Source: Candidatus Hecatella orcuttiae
GTDB lineage: Archaea > Thermoproteota > Bathyarchaeia > Hecatellales > Hecatellaceae
Assembly (NCBI GenBank): GCA_002011035.2
Contig: MTLY02000003.1
Coordinates: forward strand, 613,194 to 677,193
Direction of reading: 5' to 3'
DNA length: 64,000 nt
Within the stretch, counting starts at the first letter, position 1. Each line of letters opens with the position of its first letter. Below are positions 55,648 to 62,900 of the stretch, one piece after another. Made by a program: the position numbers and the translations under genes. The notes below the pieces were generated by a model. It saw nothing but the letters and a program-made list of their open reading frames with translations, ran no database searches and was not told the DNA's origin.

Positions 55648-56556
55648 ATGGCCCTTAGAGGTAAAACCATCGCCGTCACCAGGCCTGAGGAGCAGGCTCG
55701 CGGGATTTCCAAGCTAATCCGGAAGGAAGGGGGCTGCGTCTACCTAGCTCCCACGGTGGAGATAAAGCCGCCTAAGAGCCTAAGGCGGGCGGAGGCTCTC
55801 ATCAAGGCTCTTGTCCAACGCAAGATCGACTACCTCATATTCATGAGCGTCAACGGCGTCCGAGGCCTCTTCGGCATCTCCAAAATTCTGGGGCTGGAAA
55901 GGGAGTTGCGGAAGGCTCTAGGCCGAACTCAGATTGCGGCCATAGGTCCTAAGACCCGGAGCGAGCTGGAAAAGAGAGGCGTCCGGGTGAAGCTTGTTCC
56001 CGCCCCCTATAGCTCTGAAGGGCTCATCCAAGCCTTCAGAAACCTGAGCCTAAAAGGCAAGACTGTGGCGATAGCTCGAACGGAGGACGCCGACTCCTAC
56101 CTGCGGGAGGGGATGAAAGGCTTGGGAGCCAAGGTGGTGGAGGTTCCCGTCTACCGGTCGACGCTTCCCTCAGACAGGTCGAGGATGCTTCAGCTCGCCC
56201 GAGACCTCTCTGCGGCTAGGGTTGACGCTGTGACTTTCACCAGCTCCTCCACTGTCGAAAACCTCTTCAAGGTGGCTGCGAAAGCAGGTTTAGCTGGGAA
56301 GCTTAAAAAAGCCCTAGAGAGCTCGGTGACAGTCCTGGCCATTGGGTCGAAAACGCGGGAAACACTGCGGAAGCTTGGAGTTGCCTCGTCTCTGATGCCT
56401 GAGAAGTTCACCGCGGAAGCCATGTTGAAAGCTTACATCGACTTCTTGAAAGGGAGCTCACTTCCGCTCTTCCCTGCTTCAGGGAGGAGGCAGGTTTCCC
56501 CTTCCAGCAACCGTTTTAAAGGCTCTGTTCCTCCCCACCGTGAAAGGGAGGGGTAG
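55648..56556 (+). CDS. hemD: Uroporphyrinogen-III synthase
   Basis: The 302-residue protein has two Rossmann-like lobes: an N-terminal IAVTRPEEQARGISKLIRKEGG and a central KTVAIARTEDADSYLREGMK. Later VDAVTFTSSSTVENLF and LAIGSKTRETLRKLG are the usual HemD landmarks. It closes and flips ring D of hydroxymethylbilane. It extends about 50 residues past the typical length of ~250, with a basic, apparently unstructured tail. Confidence 0.9.
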   Translation: MALRGKTIAVTRPEEQARGISKLIRKEGGCVYLAPTVEIKPPKSLRRAEALIKALVQRKIDYLIFMSVNGVRGLFGISKILGLERELRKALGRTQIAAIGPKTRSELEKRGVRVKLVPAPYSSEGLIQAFRNLSLKGKTVAIARTEDADSYLREGMKGLGAKVVEVPVYRSTLPSDRSRMLQLARDLSAARVDAVTFTSSSTVENLFKVAAKAGLAGKLKKALESSVTVLAIGSKTRETLRKLGVASSLMPEKFTAEAMLKAYIDFLKGSSLPLFPASGRRQVSPSSNRFKGSVPPHREREG

Positions 56557-56558
56557 CC

Positions 56559-57650
56559 TTGGCTGAGGTCTACTTTTTCGACTACGGGAAAGGAACCAGC
56601 ATACTACCCGGCCTTGAAAAGCTTTTCTACTCCTCGGGAATGGCGGAGGTGGCCGCCCCCGGAGCTAGGGTTGCCGTAAAGGTTCACATGGGAGAGCGGG
56701 GAAACCTCACCTACCTCAGGCCCCCCATCGTCCGAAAGGTTGTGGAGCTGGTGAAGGCTGTGGGAGGCGTGCCCTTCGTCGCTGATACCACGGTGCTCTA
56801 CCCCCAGAAGCGCTTCACAGCCCGAGACTGCTTGGAGACCGCTGCCTACAACGGCTTCACCCCTGAAACCGTTGGCGCCCCTATTGTCATAGCCGACGGG
56901 GAAGACGGCTACCAAGGGGTCTCCGTTGAAGTTGAAAGAACAGTGGACGGATGCAGGCTGAGGGAGGTAAAGGTTGCCTCCGCCTTCCTCGAAGCCGACG
57001 CCATGATAGTCTTATCCCATGCTAAAGGCCACCTTCTCTCCGGCTTCGGAGGAGCCTTGAAAAACCTAGCCATGGGATGCACCACGAAGCATGGGAAAGC
57101 CGCCCAGCATGCCTCCCACGGCCTAGGGTTCGACGGGTCCAAATGCGACGGTTGCGGGAAATGTGTTGAAGCCTGCGTTTATGCAGCCCTCAGGCTGGAG
57201 GGAGGCAAGGCTGTTCGAGACCTTGAAAAATGTATGCACTGCTGCAACTGCCTCTTTGTGTGTGAGAAGAACGCCTTCTACTGGCCTGAAGGTTGCAGGG
57301 ATGTCTTCCAAGTGTACATAGCCCACGCTGCCTACGCGGTTGCGAAAGTCTTCAAGAAAGGCCGAATGGGCTTCCTCAACTTCGTGCAGGACGTTACTTC
57401 CCGCTGCGACTGCTGCACCACCGCGGAGAAGGCTGTCACCCAGGACGTAGGCATCCTTGCCTCCTCCGACCCTGTGGCCGTCGACAAAGCCTCCGTCGAC
57501 CTGATAGACCAAGCGCCTAAGCTGGCTCAGCTTCCCCACGACCCGCCGGACATCCTAGGAAAGATAAACGGAACCAACTCCCTCATCCAGCTGCGCACAG
57601 CTCAGAAACTGGGACTGGGAAGCCTAAAATACGAGTTGACGACGATTTAA
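56559..57650 (+). CDS. DUF362 protein with two [4Fe-4S] ferredoxin motifs
   Basis: The 363-residue protein has a DUF362 domain (VAVKVHMGERGNLTYLRPPIVR, SHAKGHLLSGFGGALKNLAMG). Two ferredoxin cluster motifs are inserted near residues 193-232 (CDGCGKCVEAC and CMHCCNCLFVC). It starts at TTG 56559, two bases after hemD, behind GGAGGGG, so it is part of the heme operon by position. Its biochemical role is unknown; an electron carrier for a radical SAM or oxidative step is an inference. Confidence 0.88.
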   Translation: MAEVYFFDYGKGTSILPGLEKLFYSSGMAEVAAPGARVAVKVHMGERGNLTYLRPPIVRKVVELVKAVGGVPFVADTTVLYPQKRFTARDCLETAAYNGFTPETVGAPIVIADGEDGYQGVSVEVERTVDGCRLREVKVASAFLEADAMIVLSHAKGHLLSGFGGALKNLAMGCTTKHGKAAQHASHGLGFDGSKCDGCGKCVEACVYAALRLEGGKAVRDLEKCMHCCNCLFVCEKNAFYWPEGCRDVFQVYIAHAAYAVAKVFKKGRMGFLNFVQDVTSRCDCCTTAEKAVTQDVGILASSDPVAVDKASVDLIDQAPKLAQLPHDPPDILGKINGTNSLIQLRTAQKLGLGSLKYELTTI

Positions 57651-57677
57651 ACAATCAAACCATACGCTGGGTGAGGG

Positions 57678-58097
57678 ATGATGAAGGTGAACAAGGCGGT
57701 TATGGATTTTTTCAACTTCCCCTGCGCCAAGGGCCGGCCTCCGGTTTGGGTGGCAACCGTCTGCAAGGGGGCTCCGCACGTGGTCCCCGTGTGCTTTGTG
57801 AAGCCGCTAGGGGATGACAGGCTGCTGATAGCAAATGTCTTCATATCCAAAACCGTGAAAAACTTAAAGGAGAACCCTCATGTGGCTGTGGGCGCGTCCA
57901 AGAAGGACGAAGGCTTCGACGGCTACCTCCTAAAGGGCGCCGCGGAAATAATTGAAGAAGGCCCTGTGTTCGAAGAGTTCCGCAGAAACGTGGAGGAACT
58001 GAGCGGAGGAAAGAGAAAACCCCGCTCAGCCATACTGGTCCGCATAGAAGAGGTTTACTCCCTCCAACCTAGGCTGGGGAAAAAGAAACTTCACTGA
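57678..58097 (+). CDS. Pyridoxamine-5'-phosphate-oxidase-like flavin-binding protein
   Basis: The 139-residue split-barrel protein has GRPPVWVATVCKGAPHVVPVCF and NVFISKTVKNLKENPHVAVG, a typical PNPOx-like FMN-binding fold. The family includes FMN-, heme- and F420-binding members. It lies 27 bases after the DUF362 gene and may be the last member of the heme operon. Its cofactor and substrate are unknown. Confidence 0.78.
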   Translation: MMKVNKAVMDFFNFPCAKGRPPVWVATVCKGAPHVVPVCFVKPLGDDRLLIANVFISKTVKNLKENPHVAVGASKKDEGFDGYLLKGAAEIIEEGPVFEEFRRNVEELSGGKRKPRSAILVRIEEVYSLQPRLGKKKLH

Positions 58098-58134
58098 AGG
58101 CTCCCTTCGTTTCAAAAGCCACGGAAGAGGAGTT

Positions 58135-59256
58135 TTAGCTCTTCAAAAATTCCACGACGTTCTCCTTTATTTCCCTAGAACTTAGGGGAACGTTTGGCAG
58201 CTCCACGTTGCCCGGCTTGGCCACGGCGTGGATGAAGTTAGGCCCCTCGCCCAACTCCTCTAAGACCCGGTGAAGCTGGTCTTTGGTGGCTACCTTATAG
58301 GTGTTTTTTATGCCGAACCCCCGGGCGACCAGCTCCAAGTCCGCGTAGCCGTTGGCCGCCGTGGGCTGGTTGCCTGTGGAGCCGTAGACTCCATTGTCGA
58401 AAACCAGTAGGGTGAGGTTTCGGGGGGCGGTCAGCGCGGTGGTGGCTAGGGTGCTGGGGTTCATCAGTATGCTGCCGTCTCCCTCCACCACGACGACTTC
58501 CTTCTGGGTGTTGAGGGCTATGCCTAACCCTACAGCCGAAGCCATCCCCATGCTGCCCAGCATGTAGAAGTTGGATTTCTGATGCTTCAGATGGTAGAGT
58601 TCCTTGCAAGGATAGCCCAAATTGCACACGACGGCTTTTCCCTCCAGATAGGGGACAGCTGCCTCCATGAGCTGAAACCTGGTGAAATGCGGGCGGATTC
58701 TCAGGACTTTGTGCTGTTGCTCTTCCAGTTCTTTTCTTTCCACGACGATGTTTTCCATTCCGCGCATGTTTTCACCCCAGAGTTTCGGGTTCAGCAAAAA
58801 GGCGTGGACGGTGTTTTCCTCGAAAACCTTTCCCAGAATGTCCTCCACCGCGGACAGCTCCCTAGGGTCCGCCAGCTCGGTGCGGCCTATCTCCAAGGCG
58901 TCCAGAAGTTTAGGGAGGTATTTTCCCATGGGAATCTGAGCCGCTATCCTTTCGTCGTAGACCCCCCTCCAGCTGACGAGGATGGGTAAGGGAAGCTGGT
59001 AAAACTTTGTCAGAGAACACAGAGCGTTGATGGTGTTTCCCACCCCGGAGCTTTGAATCAGCATCCCCGCCCTAGCGCCGGCTAGGGAGGCCCCTGCGCA
59101 GATGCCGACCCCCTCCTCCTCCCTGCTCAGGGGAACATGCCTGAAATGGCGGGGTATCTCGGCCAGAAGCCTCTGCACCCTTTCGCAGGGGAGGGAAACC
59201 ATGAGGTTGACTCCTTTCCTCTTGAAAGAATCGACGATGACGCGTTCAGGCTTCAT
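58135..59256 (-). CDS. comDE: Sulfopyruvate decarboxylase, fused alpha-beta (ComDE)
   Basis: The 373-residue TPP enzyme has a ComD-like half (about 1-165: RVIVDSFKRKGVNLMVSLPC, REEEGVGICAGASLAGAR) and a ComE-like half. The latter holds the TPP motif VVEGDGSILMNP with FDNGVYGSTGNQ. It decarboxylates sulfopyruvate to sulfoacetaldehyde in coenzyme M synthesis. Fused ComDE next to cysteate synthase is known from Methanosarcina. Phosphonopyruvate decarboxylase is the main alternative, but the neighbouring gene argues against it. Confidence 0.85.
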   Translation of the reverse strand: MKPERVIVDSFKRKGVNLMVSLPCERVQRLLAEIPRHFRHVPLSREEEGVGICAGASLAGARAGMLIQSSGVGNTINALCSLTKFYQLPLPILVSWRGVYDERIAAQIPMGKYLPKLLDALEIGRTELADPRELSAVEDILGKVFEENTVHAFLLNPKLWGENMRGMENIVVERKELEEQQHKVLRIRPHFTRFQLMEAAVPYLEGKAVVCNLGYPCKELYHLKHQKSNFYMLGSMGMASAVGLGIALNTQKEVVVVEGDGSILMNPSTLATTALTAPRNLTLLVFDNGVYGSTGNQPTAANGYADLELVARGFGIKNTYKVATKDQLHRVLEELGEGPNFIHAVAKPGNVELPNVPLSSREIKENVVEFLKS

Positions 59257-60488
59257 GATAGAACCTCCCTGAGTTCTTTTTCCGAGATGTCCTTGGAAAC
59301 TTTTATTCCGTCCACGGGGTATATGTCCACGTCTTCTTTAACCCTTTTCTCCCCGCCTCCTGAAACATTCAGTAAAACGGTGTCCTCCGCATCCACCTTC
59401 CCCACCTCAACCGCCTTGAACAAAGACGCCACGGCGACGGCGGCTGCTGGGACAATGTCCACGCCTTCCACTTCCTCGAAGAGTTCCCCTGCCTTCCGAG
59501 CTTCAGCGTTGGTCACCGCGTACATTTCCCCCCCGGTAGCCGTCAAGGCATCGTAGAGGCCCCCCTTCACACCGTAGAGGGGAGAGCGTTTAGAGAGCAC
59601 TTTAGCGTAGATCAGGTTCACCGCCTCCCCGGGAGGAAAGTCCTGGGGCAGAATTTCCCTCCGCCCAGCCTTCCAAGCCTCCACCATGGGGGCGAAGGGG
59701 CTGTTCTGAGACAGGTGCAGCCGCGGCAGCTCCCCGCCGAACCTTCCATCCTCCAGCAGCCTCAACGCTGCCTCCCAGGCGCCGATTCCCCCTGTGCCGC
59801 TGCTCACGGCTTGAAAATAATGCTCCGGCAGCCTACCTATCTCCCCCACAGCGTCCAGCAGCACCGTTCCCAGAGCGTCCCTCCGAGCGACGTTTCTGCC
59901 TCCCCCCTCGCAGGTGAAGCCTTCCATGGACCAAAGCTTCTTAGCCAAGGCATCCGCGTCGGAGTAGTCCCCCTCCACCACCAAGGTCTTAACCACAGGG
60001 GAAACCACCGGGCTCCAAACGTCGCCGACGCAGCTCCGCGGCACCACAGCGACCAAGGGGAAACCAGTCTGAGAGCCTATGTGCACGAACGCGCGGGCGG
60101 AATTGCCCGCGGAGGATACGACGATGTTTTTCACACCGCCCTCCAAGGCCCGCTGGATCACCACAGGAGCCTCCAACTCCTTGAAGGTGCACGTCTTAAT
60201 CTCCGCTCCCAGCTCAGGGCAGTACCCGCTGAAGGAAACATACAGGTTCCGGAGGCCGAGCTCCCGGGCTAGGCCCCGGCTTTTGTAGGTCACCGGCTTC
60301 CCATGGTAGTCTGTGGTTTTCTCCACAGGAAGCCATCCGTAGAAACGCCACAAGCCTGGAAGGCTGCGGAGAATCAGCCTTTTTTCCGGATAGTTACTTC
60401 TTAGGATTCCATCATGCTTAGGGCATGTGAGGGTGAAGCCGCTGCTGTATTCTGCACCGCATTCCGGACACCTCAGAGTATACTTCAT
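59253..60488 (-). CDS. Cysteate synthase (threonine synthase-like)
   Basis: The 411-residue PLP protein has an N-terminal zinc-ribbon-like part (LRCPECGAEYSSG) and LPGLWRFYGWLPV. The PLP lysine lies in TCTFKELEAPVVIQRAL, and the glycine loop is in AVSSGTGGIGAWEAALRLLE. These match archaeal cysteate synthase, which turns phosphoserine and sulfite into cysteate. ATG 60488 is preferred; a TTG at 60512 lies upstream of the transcript start predicted from GATTTAAATC at 60530-60539. It overlaps comDE by four bases (ATGA) and is upstream of it. Confidence 0.85.
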   Translation of the reverse strand: MKYTLRCPECGAEYSSGFTLTCPKHDGILRSNYPEKRLILRSLPGLWRFYGWLPVEKTTDYHGKPVTYKSRGLARELGLRNLYVSFSGYCPELGAEIKTCTFKELEAPVVIQRALEGGVKNIVVSSAGNSARAFVHIGSQTGFPLVAVVPRSCVGDVWSPVVSPVVKTLVVEGDYSDADALAKKLWSMEGFTCEGGGRNVARRDALGTVLLDAVGEIGRLPEHYFQAVSSGTGGIGAWEAALRLLEDGRFGGELPRLHLSQNSPFAPMVEAWKAGRREILPQDFPPGEAVNLIYAKVLSKRSPLYGVKGGLYDALTATGGEMYAVTNAEARKAGELFEEVEGVDIVPAAAVAVASLFKAVEVGKVDAEDTVLLNVSGGGEKRVKEDVDIYPVDGIKVSKDISEKELREVLS

Positions 60489-60529
60489 GGCTAGGCTGCC
60501 GGCTCCTCTCAAGCGGAATTGTTTCCCAA

Positions 60530-60557
60530 GATTTAAATCATCAGGAGAATTTAAGTC
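60530..60557. promoter_or_regulatory. Divergent TATA elements between the CoM pair and the binding-protein gene
   Basis: GATTTAAATC (60530-60539) suits the reverse-strand cysteate synthase gene. AATTTAAG (about 60548-60555) suits the forward gene, predicting a near-leaderless transcript at the TTG 60581. Confidence 0.4.
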
Positions 60558-60580
60558 CTATTCAAGCGGAGGGCGGTGTT

Positions 60581-61513
60581 TTGAGAAGAGGACAACTGAG
60601 GATCGGCCACCTTTCCACCTTCTACCACACCTCGTTCATTCTCATGGGCACAGGGTGGATTGAAGCAGAGATGAACGTGGACGTGGACTGGGAGCTGTTC
60701 GCCGCCGGCCCCGAGATAGTTCAAGCCTTCGCCGACGGCCGCGTAGACATCGGATACATAGGACTGCCCCCCGCCGTCATCGGAATCGACCGAGGCATCC
60801 CCATCAAATGCATTGCCGGAGGCCATGTGGAAGGCACAGTCTTGGTGGCTGATAAAAAATTCAAGTCCTTGGAGGAGCTGGGAAGCGTGAAGGCTGTCCT
60901 TCAACAGTTCGGAGGCGGGACCATCGCCTCCCCCCAGCGAGGGTCAATCCACGACGTGATCATCCGCCACCTCATCAGGGAAGAGGGCCTCGAGGAAGCA
61001 GGCATAGCTGTGAAGAATTTCGAATGGGCTGACCTCATCCCCGACGCCCTCTTGGACGGAGAAGTGCAGGCAGCTGTGGGAACCCCTGCCTTAGCGGTGG
61101 CGGTTTTCCGGGTCTGCGACGGTAAGATGGTCATCCCCCCAAGCAGGATGTGGCCCTACAACCCCAGCTACGGAATCCTCGCCAGCAAGGAGATGGTGGA
61201 AAACACCCCCAGCCTGCTGGAGGATTTCCTAAGGCTTCACGAAAAAGCCTCAAACCTGATAAGAGAGGAGCCGGAAAAAGCAGCCCGCATAGTTTCCCGC
61301 GTGGTAGGGCTGGTGGACGAGGACTTTGTGCTCCAAGTCTACAGGGTCTCCCCGAGATATTGCGCCAGTCTCCCCAGAGAATACATCGACTCCACCCTAG
61401 CTTTTCTCCCCGTGCTGAAAAAGCTGGGCTATATCTCCCGGATGCTGAGGGAGGAGGACATATTCAACCTAAGCTTCATCAGAAAGATTCACCCCCAAAC
61501 CCCCCACTACTAG
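60581..61513 (+). CDS. Substrate-binding (NMT1/SsuA-like) protein without a signal peptide
   Basis: The 310-residue protein matches periplasmic binding proteins for sulfonates, nitrate or thiamine precursors: LRIGHLSTFYHTSFILMGTGW, FADGRVDIGYIGLPPAVIG, PSYGILASKEMVENTPSLLE. Such proteins normally carry a lipoprotein or Sec signal; here the mature fold begins within the first ten residues, and no permease or ATPase gene is adjacent. Divergence from the cysteate synthase/comDE pair suggests a cytoplasmic role with a sulfonate or CoM intermediate, which is inference. Confidence 0.75.
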   Translation: MRRGQLRIGHLSTFYHTSFILMGTGWIEAEMNVDVDWELFAAGPEIVQAFADGRVDIGYIGLPPAVIGIDRGIPIKCIAGGHVEGTVLVADKKFKSLEELGSVKAVLQQFGGGTIASPQRGSIHDVIIRHLIREEGLEEAGIAVKNFEWADLIPDALLDGEVQAAVGTPALAVAVFRVCDGKMVIPPSRMWPYNPSYGILASKEMVENTPSLLEDFLRLHEKASNLIREEPEKAARIVSRVVGLVDEDFVLQVYRVSPRYCASLPREYIDSTLAFLPVLKKLGYISRMLREEDIFNLSFIRKIHPQTPHY

Positions 61514-61543
61514 CGGCATCCAACCCGCAGAGGGGTTCTTTTA

Positions 61544-61675
61544 AAGTCTTTAAGGACAACTATTCCTATGGGAATCATTAAGCAATTTAACCTTTCAGAA
61601 GGAGATAAACTTAATTGGGAAATTAGAGCTGAGGATGGGGAGCTTATAATAGTTGTAAAGCCATTAAGACGGTGA
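61544..61675 (+). pseudogene. Remnant of an AbrB/MazE-type antitoxin
   Basis: The frame continuing directly from the previous gene's stop codon encodes KSLRTTIPMGIIKQFNLSEG and then WEIRAEDGELIIVV before a stop at 61673-61675. That is the core of a swapped-hairpin AbrB antitoxin without a proper N-terminal start; the only ATG (61568) falls mid-domain. A second fragment at 61681-61719 (MDEFVYTAKIKE then stop) resembles the start of another AbrB protein. No toxin gene is seen. Confidence 0.55.
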
Positions 61676-61765
61676 AAAAGATGGATGAGTTCGTATATAC
61701 TGCCAAAATTAAAGAATAGCATGAACTTCGTATAATAAAAAAATTTAGGGTAGTTTAAAACTAAA

Positions 61766-61777
61766 AAGGAGGTGATC
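61766..61777 (+). promoter_or_regulatory. Perfect 12-base Shine-Dalgarno sequence
   Basis: AAGGAGGTGATC is fully complementary to the canonical 16S rRNA 3' tail. It sits three bases before ATG 61781, or about eight counted from the GGAGG core. No other gene in the window has a match this long, and it decides the tautomerase start. Confidence 0.8.
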
Positions 61778-61780
61778 GAG

Positions 61781-61996
61781 ATGCCGTTGATTCAAATGTA
61801 TTTTGGAAAGGGCGCTCTCACAGATGAGCAGAAGGCCGACTTGTCCAGAAAAATCACCGACTTGATCGTCAAGGAGGCAAAACAACCACAACATTACACG
61901 TGGGTCATAATCCATGAGGTCCCCGTGGAGAACTGGATGGTCGATCGTCTCACCTTACCAGAGCTTAAGGCCAAGCTCATGGCCGAAAAGGAGTAA
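61781..61996 (+). CDS. 4-oxalocrotonate tautomerase-family protein
   Basis: The 71-residue protein begins Met-Pro-Leu-Ile, so after Met removal it has the catalytic Pro1 of the tautomerase family. YFGKGALTDEQKADLSRKITD also fits. GTG 61772 would put residues before the proline and abolish that feature, so ATG 61781, with its perfect SD, is chosen. It lies 38 bases before the C_GCAxxG_C_C gene. Codon usage is more A/T-rich than in the main block, suggesting acquisition. Confidence 0.85.
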   Translation: MPLIQMYFGKGALTDEQKADLSRKITDLIVKEAKQPQHYTWVIIHEVPVENWMVDRLTLPELKAKLMAEKE

Positions 61997-62034
61997 CGAG
62001 TGCCCAAAAAGTAAGGTAATAGAAGGTGAGAAAA

Positions 62035-62550
62035 ATGTCTGAAGAAAAACAACCTGATGTGAAGGAATTGCAAGAAAAAGTGATGCGATATTTCTGCGAT
62101 AGACCCAGCAACTTCCCTACCGGGCGACCGTATAACTGCTGTGAAAGTGTTCTCTTAACTCTGCAAGAATATCTCGGTACAGATTCTGAGCTGATTCCGA
62201 AGATCGGTACGGCGATAGGTGCAGGGGTTAGCTTGAACGGGCTTCTTTGCGGTTCTATCTCAGGTGTGGCAATAGCTATTGGCATCAAATACGGGAGAAG
62301 TACTCCAGAGGAGAACCCGGAACCGGTATGGGCAATGATGAATGAATATGTGGCTGCCTTCAAAAAGAAGTTTGGCTATGTAAATTGCAGACAACTCACC
62401 GGTCTAAACTTAAAGACACCAGAGGGATTGAAAGAATACTTTACAAGGGTTCATGACTACGAATGCACTGAGAGATTAAAATTTGCAGTTGAGAAGGCTG
62501 TAGAGATCCTTAAAGGCAAGAGTAAAACATCGTCAGGGAACGTCGCCTAA
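62035..62550 (+). CDS. C_GCAxxG_C_C family redox-type protein
   Basis: The 171-residue protein has NCCESVLLTLQEYLG, then GTAIGAGVSLNGLLCGSISG and later NCRQLTGL and DYECTERL. That is the spaced-cysteine pattern of the C_GCAxxG_C_C family, thought to be redox or metal-binding proteins in anaerobes. ATG 62035 follows AAGGTGAG; a GTG at 62026 is an alternative. Its TAA stop (62548-62550) lies inside the GCCTAAC box of the attC-like structure downstream. Confidence 0.8.
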   Translation: MSEEKQPDVKELQEKVMRYFCDRPSNFPTGRPYNCCESVLLTLQEYLGTDSELIPKIGTAIGAGVSLNGLLCGSISGVAIAIGIKYGRSTPEENPEPVWAMMNEYVAAFKKKFGYVNCRQLTGLNLKTPEGLKEYFTRVHDYECTERLKFAVEKAVEILKGKSKTSSGNVA

Positions 62551-62634
62551 CAGAGCGTATCCGACTTCGGTGCTTCGCGCTTTCACCTAAATCCAGCAAA
62601 GCTGGACTTCAGATACGCTCGGAACGTTAAGTGA
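62543..62634 (+). other. attC-like structure (candidate integron cassette recombination site)
   Basis: GCCTAAC (62545-62551) fits the R'' consensus RYYYAAC, and GTTAAGT (62626-62632) fits the R' consensus GTTRRRY. The extended outer arms 62543-62551 and 62626-62634 pair at 8 of 9 positions. Inside, GAGCGTATC (62553-62561) and GATACGCTC (62612-62620) form a perfect 9-bp stem, separated from the outer arms by unequal spacers (1 and 5 bases). An inner hairpin TCCAGC/GCTGGA sits at 62592-62606. Orientation is right for the preceding gene. No integrase gene is in the window. Confidence 0.5.
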
Positions 62635-62735
62635 GACATTTTGTTCTATTTCAAGATCGATTTAGAGTTACCACTACGTCTGCAACACTACAAATGCAAC
62701 ACCCTAAGATTCAACAGAACCCGCGGAGGGAAAAG

Positions 62736-62746
62736 TTAATTATTTC
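62736..62746 (+). promoter_or_regulatory. TATA box of the tRNA-Lys gene
   Basis: GTTAATTATTT predicts a transcript start about 15 bases before the tRNA 5' end at 62780. Confidence 0.45.
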
Positions 62747-62788
62747 TCCCCTGATAGTAACCATGGGCCTGCCAGAACTGGGCCCGTA

Positions 62789-62810
62789 GGCTGCCAGCCG
62801 CAGCCGGGAG
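62789..62810 (+). other. tRNA-Lys intron 1 (22 bases, after position 9)
   Basis: A full bulge-helix-bulge can be drawn. The central helix is CCCG (62783-62786) with CGGG (62805-62808), the 5' bulge TA|G, the 3' bulge AG|G, the inner helix GCTG/CAGC and the outer helix GGG/CTC. Cutting the bulges joins U8-A9 directly to the D stem. Confidence 0.85.
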
Positions 62811-62840
62811 GCTCAGCTAGGATAGAGCACCGGGCTTTTA

Positions 62841-62860
62841 CGGGCCACCCGCCCAAAGCC
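62841..62860 (+). other. tRNA-Lys intron 2 (20 bases, canonical position 37/38)
   Basis: The central helix CTTT (62835-62838) pairs with AAAG (62855-62858). The 5' bulge is TA|C, the 3' bulge is CC|A, the inner helix is GGGC/GCCC and the outer helix is the anticodon stem. This is a textbook archaeal tRNA intron. Confidence 0.93.
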
Positions 62861-62866
62861 ACCCGG

Positions 62867-62900
62867 AAGAAGAAAGGCCAAGCCCGCCTCTTCTGGGGAA
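62867..62900 (+). other. tRNA-Lys intron 3 (34 bases, anticodon stem/variable loop junction)
   Basis: The inner helix AGAAGA (62868-62873) pairs with TCTTCT, with bulges GG|A and AA|G. The central helix CCC/GGG has only three pairs plus an A-G mismatch, so the motif is relaxed. Removal gives a standard 5-base variable loop GGGTC. The exact cut could shift by a base or two. Confidence 0.65.

Noticed and set aside
61568-61600. TTAAGC and ATTTAAC as a left boundary for an integron cassette
   Set aside because: TTAAGC lacks the G before TT required in GTTRRRY, and the two boxes lie inside the antitoxin fragment with no supporting stem.
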